Numbered from the stretch's first letter, positions 17,987-26,299 are shown. The stretch is 64,000 bases of DNA from Ruminococcus sp. (GCA_022779485.1 JALFTC010000014.1:124001-188000), one strand, 5' to 3'. The notes: a model not told the origin generated them from the letters alone. Translations and numbers: made by a program.

Positions 17987-19435
17987 ATGGCTAAGAAAAA
18001 ATCAACCAAAAGAAAAAATGTGGGCAAAATAATCCTTGAGGATGACAGAAAATCAAGGGGTAAAAGCGTAAAGACAAATTCCAAAAAGAAACCGGTTAAT
18101 AAGTCTGCTAAAAAGCCTACAAAACAGCCTGTTAACAGGGCAGACAGATATGATGATTTTGACTACATCAGCCCCGGTGGTGAGGTGGAATTTTCCCGTG
18201 GTAACAGAGAATCTATTAAGCCTTTTTCACCTAAATCTCAACCTGTTGACAAAACAAAGAAAAAGAAGAACGCCAATAGCAACAGTAAGAAAACCCCTGT
18301 TCCAAACAAAAAAACAAGAATTCATAGCAGAAACAAAGAGTTCTTAGGAAAAAATGTTACAGGCAGCGGAGTTTACGAGGACGAATTCTACGATAATAAG
18401 ACAAGAAAGAAGAAAAAGCCTTCATCCCAAAGTCACACAACACGCCGCAGCCTCAAGATATTTACATATGTGGCGATTGTGGGTGTTGTGGTTGTTCTTG
18501 GCATCACACTTTCTCTCACAGTATTTTTCAAAACAGCCCGGTTCGAGGTTAACGGAAAGACAAGATATGATAAACAGGAAATTATAAGTGCCTGCGGAAT
18601 TAAAGAGGGAGAAAATATTTTTATTGCCGACAAAAAGAGGGCGTCAGAAAATATAGTAAACGCCTTTCCGTATATCGCTCAGGCAGATGTTTCCTTTGGC
18701 TTTCCCGACAGAATTGTAATTGATGTAACAGAGGGCAAAGCCAGATATATGGTGAAGTATGCTAAAAAGGAGTTTTGCGTTGTTTCCAAAGAGGGCAGAA
18801 TTCTGAAAATTGCAAAAAAGAAAATCGCTGATTTGCCCCTTGTTAAGGGATTAACCCTACAATCAAATATCCCGGGAACATATGTGGAATACAGCGAAAA
18901 AAGTATGTCCACAGCGCTTGAAGCTATTGTTAAAAGTGTAGATAATTGCGGACTGAAGAACCTTACAGAAATTAATGTTTCGGATAAGGCAAACCTGACC
19001 TTTACATATGACGGCAGAGTGCTTGTAAAGATGGGAGTTCCCGAGGATATTGACTACAAGGTGAGAACCGCAAAATCAATTATTACGGACAAGCTTGACC
19101 CTAACAATACAGGAATTATTGAGGGTACTCTTGATGTTAGCCAGTGTAAGGAAACAAAGAGAAGTTACTTTAACGAAAAGTCCATTGTAACCTCTGTGGC
19201 TGAAAATAGCCAAACTGAAACAACAGCACCTGTACAGGATTACTATGCAGACCCTAACGCATATGTTGACCCTAACGCATACGCAGACCCCAATGCATAT
19301 GCAGACCCAAATGCATATGTTGACCCAAATGCATATGCAGACCCTAACGCATACGCAGACCCAAATGCATATGCAGACCCTAACGCATATGTTGACCCTA
19401 ACGCCTACACCGACCAAGGCGGAGCAGTGCAGTGA
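17987..19435 (+). CDS. ftsQ: FtsQ/DivIB-type division protein with a DPNAY-repeat tail
   Basis: The 482-aa product has a long Lys-rich cytoplasmic N-terminus (about residues 1-155), one transmembrane helix (about 157-178), a POTRA domain starting FEVNGKTRYDKQEIISACGI, and the FtsQ domain (VSKEGRILK, LPLVKGL). DivIB/FtsQ binds FtsL and FtsB in the divisome. ATG 17987 is preferred to GTG 17981 because GGAAAGGGG lies 7 bp upstream. The extracytoplasmic C-terminus is unusual: nine DPNAY units of six residues each (about 422-475). The protein is much longer than typical FtsQ (about 260-290 aa) because of both tails. Confidence 0.9.
   Translation: MAKKKSTKRKNVGKIILEDDRKSRGKSVKTNSKKKPVNKSAKKPTKQPVNRADRYDDFDYISPGGEVEFSRGNRESIKPFSPKSQPVDKTKKKKNANSNSKKTPVPNKKTRIHSRNKEFLGKNVTGSGVYEDEFYDNKTRKKKKPSSQSHTTRRSLKIFTYVAIVGVVVVLGITLSLTVFFKTARFEVNGKTRYDKQEIISACGIKEGENIFIADKKRASENIVNAFPYIAQADVSFGFPDRIVIDVTEGKARYMVKYAKKEFCVVSKEGRILKIAKKKIADLPLVKGLTLQSNIPGTYVEYSEKSMSTALEAIVKSVDNCGLKNLTEINVSDKANLTFTYDGRVLVKMGVPEDIDYKVRTAKSIITDKLDPNNTGIIEGTLDVSQCKETKRSYFNEKSIVTSVAENSQTETTAPVQDYYADPNAYVDPNAYADPNAYADPNAYVDPNAYADPNAYADPNAYADPNAYVDPNAYTDQGGAVQ
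19250..19411 (+). repeat. Nine 18-bp tandem repeats encoding DPNAY(A/V/T)
   Basis: Units start every 18 bp from 19250 to 19394 (GACCCTAACGCATAT plus a variable GCA or GTT codon). Third-position differences between units (CCT/CCC/CCA, AAC/AAT) show that they are not all recent copies, so the peptide appears to be kept. Confidence 0.95.
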
Positions 19436-19618
19436 AATAACGGTGTATTTTGTCAAAAATATAGTGTTAAACACCATATATAGATATGCTTTTGGAATTT
19501 TAAGATAAACCCGAAAATTACTTGATTTTTTTGTGTAATTATGTTAACCTATACAATAGATATTCTATGAAAATAATAGATAGTTTTTTACATATAAGGT
19601 TGCAAGGAGGAAGTAAAA

Positions 19619-20710
19619 ATGGCTTTTGAGTTAGAAAATGAACCAATGAATTATTTGCCTGTTATTAAGGTTATAGGTGTCGGTGGCGGCGGCGGTAACG
19701 CCATTAACCGAATGGTAGCTACCGAGGTACAAAATGTTGAATTTATTGCTGTCAACACAGATGAGCATGTTCTTCAGTTCTCCAAGGCTGACAAGAAAAT
19801 TCAGATTGGCGAGAAAATCACAAGAGGTAAGGGCGCAGGCTCTTTGCCACAAATCGGTCAGCAGGCTGCTGAGGAATCCAAGGACGAAATTGCAGCTCTC
19901 CTTAAGGATACAGATATGGTATTTGTTACTGCCGGTATGGGCGGTGGCACAGGTACAGGTGCTGCTCCTGTTGTTGCAAGTATTGCAAAGGAAATGGGCA
20001 TTCTTACAGTTGCTGTTGTAACCAAGCCTTTTGCCTTTGAGGGTAAGAAGAGAATGGCTCAGGCAGAGCAGGGTATTCAGGAGCTTGCAACATCTGTTGA
20101 CTCCTTGATTATTGTTCCTAACGAAAGATTAAAATATTTCAGCGACCAGTCCATCACATTGAAAAATGCTTTCAGCATTGCCGATGATGTTCTCCGTCAG
20201 GGTGTTCAGAGTATTTCTGACCTTATCCTTGTTCCCGGTCTTGTTAACCTTGACTTTGCTGATGTTACAGCAATTATGAAGAATGCCGGTTATGCTCATA
20301 TGGGTATCGGTAAGGCTTCCGGTAAGGACAAGGCTACCCTTGCAGCAGAACAGGCTATTTCTTCTCCGCTTCTGGAAACAGCAATCGACGGTGCAAAGGG
20401 CGTTATCATCAATGTTACTGCATCTGCTGATATTTCACTTGAGGATATCGACACCGCTTCAACAATGATTTCTCAAAAGGCTTCAGAAGATGCAAACATC
20501 ATCTGGGGTGCTGTTATCGACGAAAATATGGAGGACGAAATCAGCGTTACAGTTATTGCAACAGGCTTTAACGGTGATGACGCAAGCGTTTCTGACGACA
20601 GAAAGCCTGCGCTTAAGGACGCTAAGAAATCCGCTAAAAAGGAAGTTAAGCCTCAGGACGATGACGAGGACGATACTTTCTATGACATTATGTCAATCTT
20701 CAACAAATAA
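19619..20710 (+). CDS. ftsZ: Cell division GTPase FtsZ
   Basis: The 363-aa tubulin homologue shows [14 protein letters not shown] (about residues 19-32), the GTP-binding signature [10 protein letters not shown] (about 105-114), NERL and the FNGDD region, then a charged linker and a C-terminal peptide ([13 protein letters not shown]) of the type that binds partner proteins. It forms the cytokinetic Z-ring. A strong AAGGAGGAAG site precedes the ATG. It is the last gene of the dcw cluster; ftsA is absent between ftsQ and ftsZ. Confidence 0.98.
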   Translation: MAFELENEPMNYLPVIKVIGVGGGGGNAINRMVATEVQNVEFIAVNTDEHVLQFSKADKKIQIGEKITRGKGAGSLPQIGQQAAEESKDEIAALLKDTDMVFVTAGMGGGTGTGAAPVVASIAKEMGILTVAVVTKPFAFEGKKRMAQAEQGIQELATSVDSLIIVPNERLKYFSDQSITLKNAFSIADDVLRQGVQSISDLILVPGLVNLDFADVTAIMKNAGYAHMGIGKASGKDKATLAAEQAISSPLLETAIDGAKGVIINVTASADISLEDIDTASTMISQKASEDANIIWGAVIDENMEDEISVTVIATGFNGDDASVSDDRKPALKDAKKSAKKEVKPQDDDEDDTFYDIMSIFNK

Positions 20711-20728
20711 TTTGTTTATGACTTTTTA

Positions 20729-20756
20729 GGGGCTGTGGTATAACAGCCCCTTTTAT
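20729..20756 (+). terminator. Intrinsic terminator after ftsZ
   Basis: GGGGCTGT and ACAGCCCC form a perfect 8-bp stem with a 6-nt loop, followed by TTTTATTATT. It closes the dcw cluster. Confidence 0.9.
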
Positions 20757-20800
20757 TATTATCTTTACTTTTTGATTTGATAGTGTTATATTATATCTGT

Positions 20801-21059
20801 GGACTGTATTATCGTGTTGTAAACGGTACCATATAATGATTTTATTTATTAACCTTTACAGCTTATATCCGTAAGGAATAGGACTGGATTGTCACCTGTA
20901 AAAGGGTGATATGGATTTGCAATATAAATGATTTATAAATAAATATGTTATTTCGGTTGTGTTTCCTTATATTGAAGTATAATAATACGGTGCGTTATAT
21001 GTTCAGTCCATCCTCTATTTGCCATAAAGTACTATGGCGAGATAGCAGGTGGATTTTTT
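20801..21059 (+). other. Structured leader or small RNA candidate upstream of panB
   Basis: The 416-bp gap between ftsZ and panB holds no ORF. GGACTG at 20801 (and again at 20881) is complementary to CAGTCC at 21004-21009. The last bases of CAGTCC overlap a long imperfect hairpin (21007-21053) followed by TTTTTT (21054-21059), so the two pairings compete. A small hairpin (TCACC with GGTGA, about 20892-20910) lies between. This could be an attenuator leader of panBC or an independent small RNA ending in a terminator. No known riboswitch class was recognised. Confidence 0.4.
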
Positions 21060-21126
21060 GCTTTATAAAAGAGAAAAATAAAAAAGGATTATTCATCCCT
21101 TGAAAACATTTTGAAAGGAAAAGAAT

Positions 21127-21972
21127 ATGAAGAAAAACAATGTGGCAACCTTTGCAAAGATGAAGAAGAATAACGAGAAAATTACAATGCTCACCTCCTA
21201 CGATTACTCCACAGCAAAACTGGTGGATAACTCAGGTGTTAATGCAATTTTGGTGGGTGACAGCCTCGGCAATGTAATGCTTGGCTATGAGGACACAGTT
21301 TCCGTTACAATGGAGGATATGATTACCTTTGGCAGTGCAGTTTCAAGAGCTTGTAAAAATGCTATGGTGGTAATTGATATGCCCTTTATGTCCTATCAAA
21401 TTTCCGATGAACAAGCACTTGAAAATGCCGGCAGACTGATGAAAGAGGCAAGGGCAAATGCCGTTAAGCTGGAGGGTGGCAAAGAGGTTTGCAGTCAGAT
21501 TAGAAAAATCACAAGTGCAGGTATTCCTGTTATGGCTCATATCGGTATGACACCTCAAAGTGTAAATGCCTTTGGCGGTTTTAAGGTGCAAGGCAAGGAT
21601 ATTGAAAATGCAAAAAAAATAGTCGAAGATGCACTTGCAGTAGAAAAGGCAGGGGCATTTGCCGTTGTAATTGAATGTGTACCGGCAGATTTGGCGGAGT
21701 ATATTTCCAAAAAGCTGACAATCCCCACAATCGGAATCGGTGCGGGTAAGGGAACAGACGGTCAGGTGCTTGTTTATCAGGATATGCTTGGTATGTTCAG
21801 CGACTATGTTCCCAAGTTCGTAAAGCACTATGCAAAGGTTGGAAATATTATGCAAAATGCTTTTGAGGAATACGACAGAGAGGTAAAAACTTCTGCTTTC
21901 CCAAGTGAGGAGCATACCTTTGCCATTGACGAAAGTGTTATGGACGAAATTAAAAAGTCGTTTCAAAATTAA
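21127..21972 (+). CDS. panB: 3-methyl-2-oxobutanoate hydroxymethyltransferase PanB
   Basis: The 281-aa TIM-barrel enzyme converts alpha-ketoisovalerate and 5,10-methylene-THF to ketopantoate, the first step of pantothenate synthesis. Motifs include TSYDYSTAKL (about residues 23-32), LVGDSLGNVMLGYEDT (about 40-55) with the metal-binding Asp, KLEGG near residue 116 and the AHIGMTPQSVNAFGG stretch. Length is normal. AAAGGAAAAG precedes the ATG. It is followed by panC after 33 bp. panD, for beta-alanine, is not in the window. Confidence 0.97.
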   Translation: MKKNNVATFAKMKKNNEKITMLTSYDYSTAKLVDNSGVNAILVGDSLGNVMLGYEDTVSVTMEDMITFGSAVSRACKNAMVVIDMPFMSYQISDEQALENAGRLMKEARANAVKLEGGKEVCSQIRKITSAGIPVMAHIGMTPQSVNAFGGFKVQGKDIENAKKIVEDALAVEKAGAFAVVIECVPADLAEYISKKLTIPTIGIGAGKGTDGQVLVYQDMLGMFSDYVPKFVKHYAKVGNIMQNAFEEYDREVKTSAFPSEEHTFAIDESVMDEIKKSFQN

Positions 21973-22005
21973 ATTCTAATAATTCTATTTTAAGCAGGAA
22001 AGAGG

Positions 22006-22860
22006 ATGAGCAATTTGAAAATTGCAACTACAATTAAGGAAGTAAGAGATACCGTCAAGGAGTGGAAAAGTCAAGGACTTACAGTAGGTCTTGTGCCCAC
22101 AATGGGCTATCTCCACGAAGGACACGGAAGTCTTATTAAAACATCTGCATCAGAGTGTGACAAAACGGTTGTAAGTGTTTTCCTGAATCCAACACAGTTT
22201 GCCCCTAATGAGGATTTGGAGTCATATCCAAGGGACTTTGAACAGGACAAGGTGTTGTGCGAAAAAATGGGCGCTGACCTTGTTTTCCACCCTGAGGTAA
22301 GTGAGATGTATGAACAGGACAACGCAACATTTGTGGAAATACTTTCCGAAATGCCAAAACAGCTCTGCGGAAAAACCCGTCCAATCCACTTCAGAGGTGT
22401 TTGCACCGTTGTGTCAAAGCTGTTTAACATAGTAACTCCCGACAAGGCATTCTTTGGAGAAAAGGATGCACAACAGCTTGCAATAATCAAAAGAATGGTT
22501 AGGGATATGTCCTATGGTATAGAGATTGTTGGCTGTCCTATAATTAGGGAAGAGGACGGTCTTGCTAAGTCAAGCCGTAACACCTACCTTAATGAGGAGG
22601 AGAGAAAGGCGGCTCTGTGCCTTTCAAAAGCAATCTTTTTTGGTCAAAGCCTTGTTGAAAAGGGCGAAACAAATGCCAACAAGGTGCTTGGAGAAATGAA
22701 AAACCTTATAAATAAAGAGCCTTTGGCAAGGATAGATTATGTTGAGGCTGTTGACGGTGTGACAATGATGCCTGTTGACAAGATAGAAAAGGACACTCTT
22801 GTTGCAATGGCAGTTTACATTGGAAAAACAAGATTGATTGATAACTTTTCTGTAAAATAA
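22006..22860 (+). CDS. panC: Pantothenate synthetase PanC
   Basis: The 284-aa class I adenylate-forming enzyme condenses pantoate and beta-alanine with ATP. It shows VPTMGYLHEGHGSL (HIGH-type motif, about residues 28-41), the FLNPTQF motif, GEKDAQQLAIIKR and the KMSKS-like LAKSSRNTYLN. Length is normal. The start has AGGAAAGAGG. It forms a two-gene pantothenate operon with panB and ends in a strong terminator. Confidence 0.97.
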   Translation: MSNLKIATTIKEVRDTVKEWKSQGLTVGLVPTMGYLHEGHGSLIKTSASECDKTVVSVFLNPTQFAPNEDLESYPRDFEQDKVLCEKMGADLVFHPEVSEMYEQDNATFVEILSEMPKQLCGKTRPIHFRGVCTVVSKLFNIVTPDKAFFGEKDAQQLAIIKRMVRDMSYGIEIVGCPIIREEDGLAKSSRNTYLNEEERKAALCLSKAIFFGQSLVEKGETNANKVLGEMKNLINKEPLARIDYVEAVDGVTMMPVDKIEKDTLVAMAVYIGKTRLIDNFSVK

Positions 22861-22897
22861 TACTCATAATGTAAAATTACATAGCAATACAAAGAAC

Positions 22898-22925
22898 AAA
22901 CCGTCTGTCGCCAGACGGTTTTTCT
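22898..22925. terminator. Bidirectional terminator between panC and spoVT
   Basis: AAACCGTCTG and CAGACGGTTT form a 10-bp stem with a 4-nt loop and a TTTTT tail on the plus strand. The A-rich flank at 22885-22900 gives a weaker T tract on the minus strand. It lies between convergent genes. Confidence 0.9.
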
Positions 22926-22948
22926 TATGTCTGATATTTCGGAAAAAA

Positions 22949-23491
22949 TTATTCTTCCATCTGTTTGCCTAAAAAGGCGGCGGCGCTTTGGCACAGCTTA
23001 ATTTCGGTATCGGTTGGGATTTTAACGGTGTCGCTTTGGAGCATACAAACAGACCCTGTCACATCACCTGATGCAATGATAGGATAAATAATTGATGCCG
23101 GAGAGTCAATGCCCTCCACAGGGAGAGTGTCGCCGTTGCTGTTTTCGGTGGCGGTGTAGCTCCTGCGTTGCTCCATATAATTTTCAAGTGTTTGGGTAAC
23201 TCGTCTTTCCATAAATTCACGGCGACTTGCCCCTGCAACTGCAATAACATGGTCACGGTCGGTTATAACCGTTGGCATTTGGCTGATTCTTGTAAGCACC
23301 TCGGCATATTGGGTTGCAAAGTTGCCCAGCTCCCCAACAGGGGAATATTTCTTAAAAACAACCTCCCCGTCAGTAGCGGTGAAAATTTCCAGAGGGTCGC
23401 CCTCCCTGATACGGAGAGTTCGTCTGATTTCCTTAGGAATAACAACCCTGCCCAAGTCGTCAATTCTTCTTACAATTCCGGTGGCTTTCAT
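22949..23491 (-). CDS. spoVT: Stage V sporulation regulator SpoVT
   Basis: The 180-aa protein has an AbrB-type swapped-hairpin domain (MKATGIVRRIDDLGRVVIPK, then RRTLRIREGDPLEI, about residues 1-50) and a C-terminal GAF-like domain (about 55-178) with the ITDRDHVIAVAGA motif. In Bacillus, SpoVT tunes forespore sigma-G genes. The start at 23491 matches the family and has AAAGGAAA upstream; an ATG 8 codons earlier is less likely. Its presence suggests a sporulating organism. It stands alone, convergent to panC. Confidence 0.93.
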   Translation of the reverse strand: MKATGIVRRIDDLGRVVIPKEIRRTLRIREGDPLEIFTATDGEVVFKKYSPVGELGNFATQYAEVLTRISQMPTVITDRDHVIAVAGASRREFMERRVTQTLENYMEQRRSYTATENSNGDTLPVEGIDSPASIIYPIIASGDVTGSVCMLQSDTVKIPTDTEIKLCQSAAAFLGKQMEE

Positions 23492-23590
23492 ATATATAAC
23501 ATTTCCTTTCATCATATTAATGGTTTTTGAACCCAGTAATATTATCTGTAAGTAAATTTTGACTATGCCAAAAAATATAAGGTTTATTTT

Positions 23591-23750
23591 GGAAATTCAG
23601 ATTAAATCATTTGCACAGATTGTACAGTCAGATTTTTTGTCGGTATGTTCAAAAAATTGCAAGAATACTGACCGTACTCTGAGGATTTTTTGGACATACC
23701 GGCGTAAAATATGCGTACAAGATGTGTGAAGTGATTTAGTCGGTTTCCCA
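23591..23750 (-). repeat. Copy B of the ~160-bp terminal-inverted-repeat element
   Basis: Read on the minus strand it matches the copy at 48811-48972 along its whole length: GGGAAACCGACTAAATCAC at one end, shared internal blocks (CACATCTTGT, GCATATTTT, AAAAAATCCT, GAACATACCGAC, AAAAAATCTGAC) and TGCAAATGATTTAATCTG at the other end. It lies inside the coding frame of a YjcQ-like gene. Confidence 0.85.
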
Positions 23751-23884
23751 AGGTATCTCGTCCGGCGTTCTTTGATTATCTCTAATTTATGATAATCTAT
23801 TTGAGATAGTTCAAATTCTGTATAATCCATTGCTTTTTCCAATGCCCTCAGAATTTTATATATACATTTAAAATTATCATCCAT
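23597..23884 (-). pseudogene. YjcQ-like gene remnant disrupted by the repeat element
   Basis: The frame starts at ATG 23884 with AAGGTG upstream. The first ~43 codons (NFKCIYKILRALEKAMDY and what follows) resemble the N-terminus of the YjcQ family, small winged-helix proteins common in prophages and Firmicutes. From about 23750 on, the frame runs through repeat copy B (GKPTKSLHTSC and so on) and ends within it, so the native C-terminus is lost. The remaining half is not seen beyond 23590. Family assignment is from memory of the motif and moderately sure. Confidence 0.6.
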
Positions 23885-23959
23885 ACAATTTCACCTTACA
23901 CATAACGCATTGATTATTGATTTTGGTATAAAATTACCGCCCTCACATTGTGGGAGCGG

Positions 23960-24076
23960 TTAGCTTTGAGTTTCTTCTAATTCAGAAATATACTTTTCAA
24001 ATTCTTCATCAGACATATTTCTTATCGCTTGTGCATTTTCAAGTACATTTCTGTCATCACAGATATATTGACTCAT
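23960..24076 (-). CDS. Small 38-aa protein of unknown function
   Basis: ATG 24076 to TAA 23960 encodes MSQYICDDRNVLENAQAIRN followed by an acidic helix (MSDEEFEKYISELEETQS). The start has a consensus TAGGAGG site 5 bp upstream, which supports translation. It is acidic with one Cys and has no membrane segment. A GC-rich hairpin (about 23938-23960) with a weak T tract follows the stop. It lies just upstream of the YjcQ-like remnant on the same strand, so the two may have been one unit. Confidence 0.55.
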   Translation of the reverse strand: MSQYICDDRNVLENAQAIRNMSDEEFEKYISELEETQS

Positions 24077-24148
24077 AAAATCCTCCTACAATTTAGTAAT
24101 AGTAAAGCCGAATTTTTCTTTTTAATATTTCCAACATTCCCAAGTCCA

Positions 24149-24580
24149 TCAACAGTCAATCAACCTTTGAAGTGCCGTAACAAATGCTTTGTCCTGTTCT
24201 TTTGTGCGTTTTTTAGGGCCTTTTGTGCGGATTCCTGACATTCTTGCTTTTTTGCCGATGTACCTGGTCATCAGCAGGGAGTCTATATTTTTGTCGGAAT
24301 ATACAAGACCGTTTTGGTTTATTGCCTTTGCTTTTTTTGAAAGGCACATTGCCGCCAAGCCGTAGTCCTGTGTTACCACAATATCGTTTTCCTTTACAAG
24401 GTTGGCGATTTTAAAGTCGGCAGAGTCGGCACCCTTTTCTACTGTAATTGTTTTTGCGTATTCTTTGTTAAAAATGTGGGCTGTGTCTGTGATTATGGTG
24501 CAGGGGATTTTGTTTTCCTGTGCTATTTTTATTGTCAAATCCACAACAGGGCATCCGTCACCGTCAATATATATCTCCAA
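24149..24580 (-). CDS. YaiI/YqxD family protein (DUF188)
   Basis: The 143-aa product starts with MEIYIDGDGCPVVD and contains the family motifs VEKGADSADFKI and IVVTQDYGLAAMCLSKKA, with an Arg/Lys-rich end (TKGPKKRTKEQD). This is the DUF188 family, a PIN-like fold with conserved Asp residues, thought to be nuclease-related but without firm function. Length is normal. It is divergent from the decarboxylase gene, 62 bp apart. Confidence 0.93.
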   Translation of the reverse strand: MEIYIDGDGCPVVDLTIKIAQENKIPCTIITDTAHIFNKEYAKTITVEKGADSADFKIANLVKENDIVVTQDYGLAAMCLSKKAKAINQNGLVYSDKNIDSLLMTRYIGKKARMSGIRTKGPKKRTKEQDKAFVTALQRLIDC

Positions 24581-24642
24581 TTTATAAATCCTTTCCTAAA
24601 CACATTGTTGACAACAGGTGTTTTGAATTTTATAATTTAATT

Positions 24643-26049
24643 ATGAAAATGTATGATTATTTTGAAAACTATTTAAAAAAGGATATTTATCCCTTTCATA
24701 TGCCCGGAAATAAACGGGTGGGCGAGCTTAACCGTTTTGATTTTACCGAGGTTGAGGGACTTGACAACCTTTATCACCCTAATGGTATTATACAACAATC
24801 CCTGCACAGAATAAAGTCCTTGTATCAAACTAAGGAAAGTTTTATTTTGGTCAACGGTAGTACTGTGGGACTTCTCACCGCTATCACTTCTGCTACGGTA
24901 AAGGGTGACAGTATTCTTGTTGCAAGAAATTGCCATAAGGCGGTTTACAACGGAATTGAATTGTGGGATTTGTCCCCAACCTACCTGATGCCTGAAAATA
25001 TATTTGGCTTTTGCGGTAGTATTGACCCTGTTGCTGTGGAAAATGCACTTGAAAAGGATAAAAGCATAACCGCCTGTGTTATCACCTCTCCAACCTATGA
25101 GGGTGTTGTAAGTGATGTTGAGGGGATTGCAAAGGTGTGCCACCGCCACAATGTAACTCTGATTGTAGATGAGGCACACGGAAGTCATTTTAATTTCAGC
25201 GATTATTTTCCCTGTTCTGCAATAAATTTGGGCGCTGATATTGTTGTTCAAAGCACCCACAAAACCTTGACTTCCCTGACAGGAACAGGACTTTTGCACA
25301 TTTGCACCGACAGAGTTGATGTTGACCTTGTTAAAAAGCGACTGCAAATGTTTCAAACATCATCACCAAACTACACTATGATGGCATCCGTTGACAACTG
25401 CATTTGTGATGTGATTGAGAATGGAGAAAAACTCTTTGCCGACTATGAGAAAAGACTTGAAAATTTCTACGAAAAATGCAGAAATCTGAAAAATATACAG
25501 ATTTATAAGGGTGAAAATGCCTTTGACTTTGACAGGGGAAAGCTGATAATTTCGGTACTTGGTACAAATATCACAGGTACTCAGTTGCAAAGTATTCTTA
25601 GGGAAGATTTTAGGATAGAAACCGAGATGGCATCCTCCCATTATGTTGTTGCTATGACCAGCATAATGGATACTGACAAGGGCTTTGAAAGGTTGATTAA
25701 CGCACTTTGGGGGATTGACAAAAGACTTGTTAAGCAGAGTAAAATTGATGATACAGAAAATTGTTCTTTCCCATATATTAAACCTAAAACATCACTAAAA
25801 GCCTATGATGCCGAAAATATAGCAGGTGAGGAAGTTGCTCTGAAAAATTCTGTGGGGAGAATTTCCAAGGAATATATCTATGCCTATCCGCCGGGTATTC
25901 CCATTGTTGCACCGGGGGAGGAAATTACACAGGAGATTGCACAAAAGGTAACGGAAATGATGAGTATGGGTGTTAATGTGGCAAGTGACAGTAATAAACT
26001 TCCCATTGTTACCGTTTGTGCTATTGACACAGGGGACAAAATGGGATAA
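24643..26049 (+). CDS. Orn/Lys/Arg decarboxylase family PLP enzyme (short SpeA/YaaO type)
   Basis: The 468-aa fold-type I PLP enzyme lacks the N-terminal wing domain of the large E. coli enzymes, as in Bacillus SpeA/YaaO. Motifs: PFHMPGNKR (about residues 18-26), LVNGSTVGLLTAI, VDEAHGSHF with the PLP-pairing Asp, and QSTHKTLTSLTGTG with the Schiff-base Lys207. The C-terminal YAYPPGIPIVAPGE motif is present. It probably decarboxylates arginine or lysine to a polyamine precursor; substrate cannot be told. ATG 24643 gives the family N-terminus but has no clear ribosome binding site. Confidence 0.9.
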   Translation: MKMYDYFENYLKKDIYPFHMPGNKRVGELNRFDFTEVEGLDNLYHPNGIIQQSLHRIKSLYQTKESFILVNGSTVGLLTAITSATVKGDSILVARNCHKAVYNGIELWDLSPTYLMPENIFGFCGSIDPVAVENALEKDKSITACVITSPTYEGVVSDVEGIAKVCHRHNVTLIVDEAHGSHFNFSDYFPCSAINLGADIVVQSTHKTLTSLTGTGLLHICTDRVDVDLVKKRLQMFQTSSPNYTMMASVDNCICDVIENGEKLFADYEKRLENFYEKCRNLKNIQIYKGENAFDFDRGKLIISVLGTNITGTQLQSILREDFRIETEMASSHYVVAMTSIMDTDKGFERLINALWGIDKRLVKQSKIDDTENCSFPYIKPKTSLKAYDAENIAGEEVALKNSVGRISKEYIYAYPPGIPIVAPGEEITQEIAQKVTEMMSMGVNVASDSNKLPIVTVCAIDTGDKMG

Positions 26050-26085
26050 AATGAAGTTAACATATTAATCAAGGAGGTATTCTAA

Positions 26086-26238
26086 GTGAAAAGAATTGTT
26101 ACAGTAAATACAAGAAATCTTACTGACTCTGTTAAAAAGGGCGGTTGTGGTGAATGCCAGACATCTTGCCAGTCAGCTTGCAAAACTTCATGCGGTATTG
26201 CTAATCAGCAGTGCGAAAAGATGAAGGCTGAAAAATAA
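26086..26238 (+). CDS. scfA: SCIFF ranthipeptide precursor (six cysteines in forty-five)
   Basis: GTG 26086 to TAA 26236 encodes 50 aa with a strong AAGGAGG site upstream. The C-terminal half has six Cys with spacing CxxCxxxCxxxCxxxCxxxxxxC, and the leader is MKRIVTVNTRNLTDSVKKGG. This is the near-universal clostridial SCIFF precursor, modified by its radical SAM partner to carry thioether bridges. It is 37 bp after the decarboxylase and 61 bp before the maturase, with a terminator-like hairpin between. The natural role of SCIFF is not settled; a signalling role has been suggested in Clostridium. Confidence 0.95.
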   Translation: MKRIVTVNTRNLTDSVKKGGCGECQTSCQSACKTSCGIANQQCEKMKAEK

Positions 26239-26253
26239 TAGTGTATAAAAAGG

Positions 26254-26282
26254 TCGCCGTAGGGTTTCCTATGGCGATTTTT
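26254..26282 (+). terminator. Attenuating hairpin between SCIFF peptide and maturase genes
   Basis: TCGCCGTAGG and CCTATGGCGA form a 10-bp stem with one G-U pair and a 4-nt loop, then TTTTT. Lying between scfA and scfB, it would let the peptide be made in excess of the enzyme by partial termination. Confidence 0.8.
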
Positions 26283-26299
26283 GTTGTGAGGGAATTTTT

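Noticed and set aside
21343-21966. Minus-strand frame of 207 codons opposite panB
   Set aside because: It is Cys/His-rich without a known domain or ribosome site and lies entirely within the clear panB gene.
24673-25356. Minus-strand frame of 227 codons opposite the PLP decarboxylase
   Set aside because: It has no motif and no start signal, and the plus-strand gene has full catalytic motifs.
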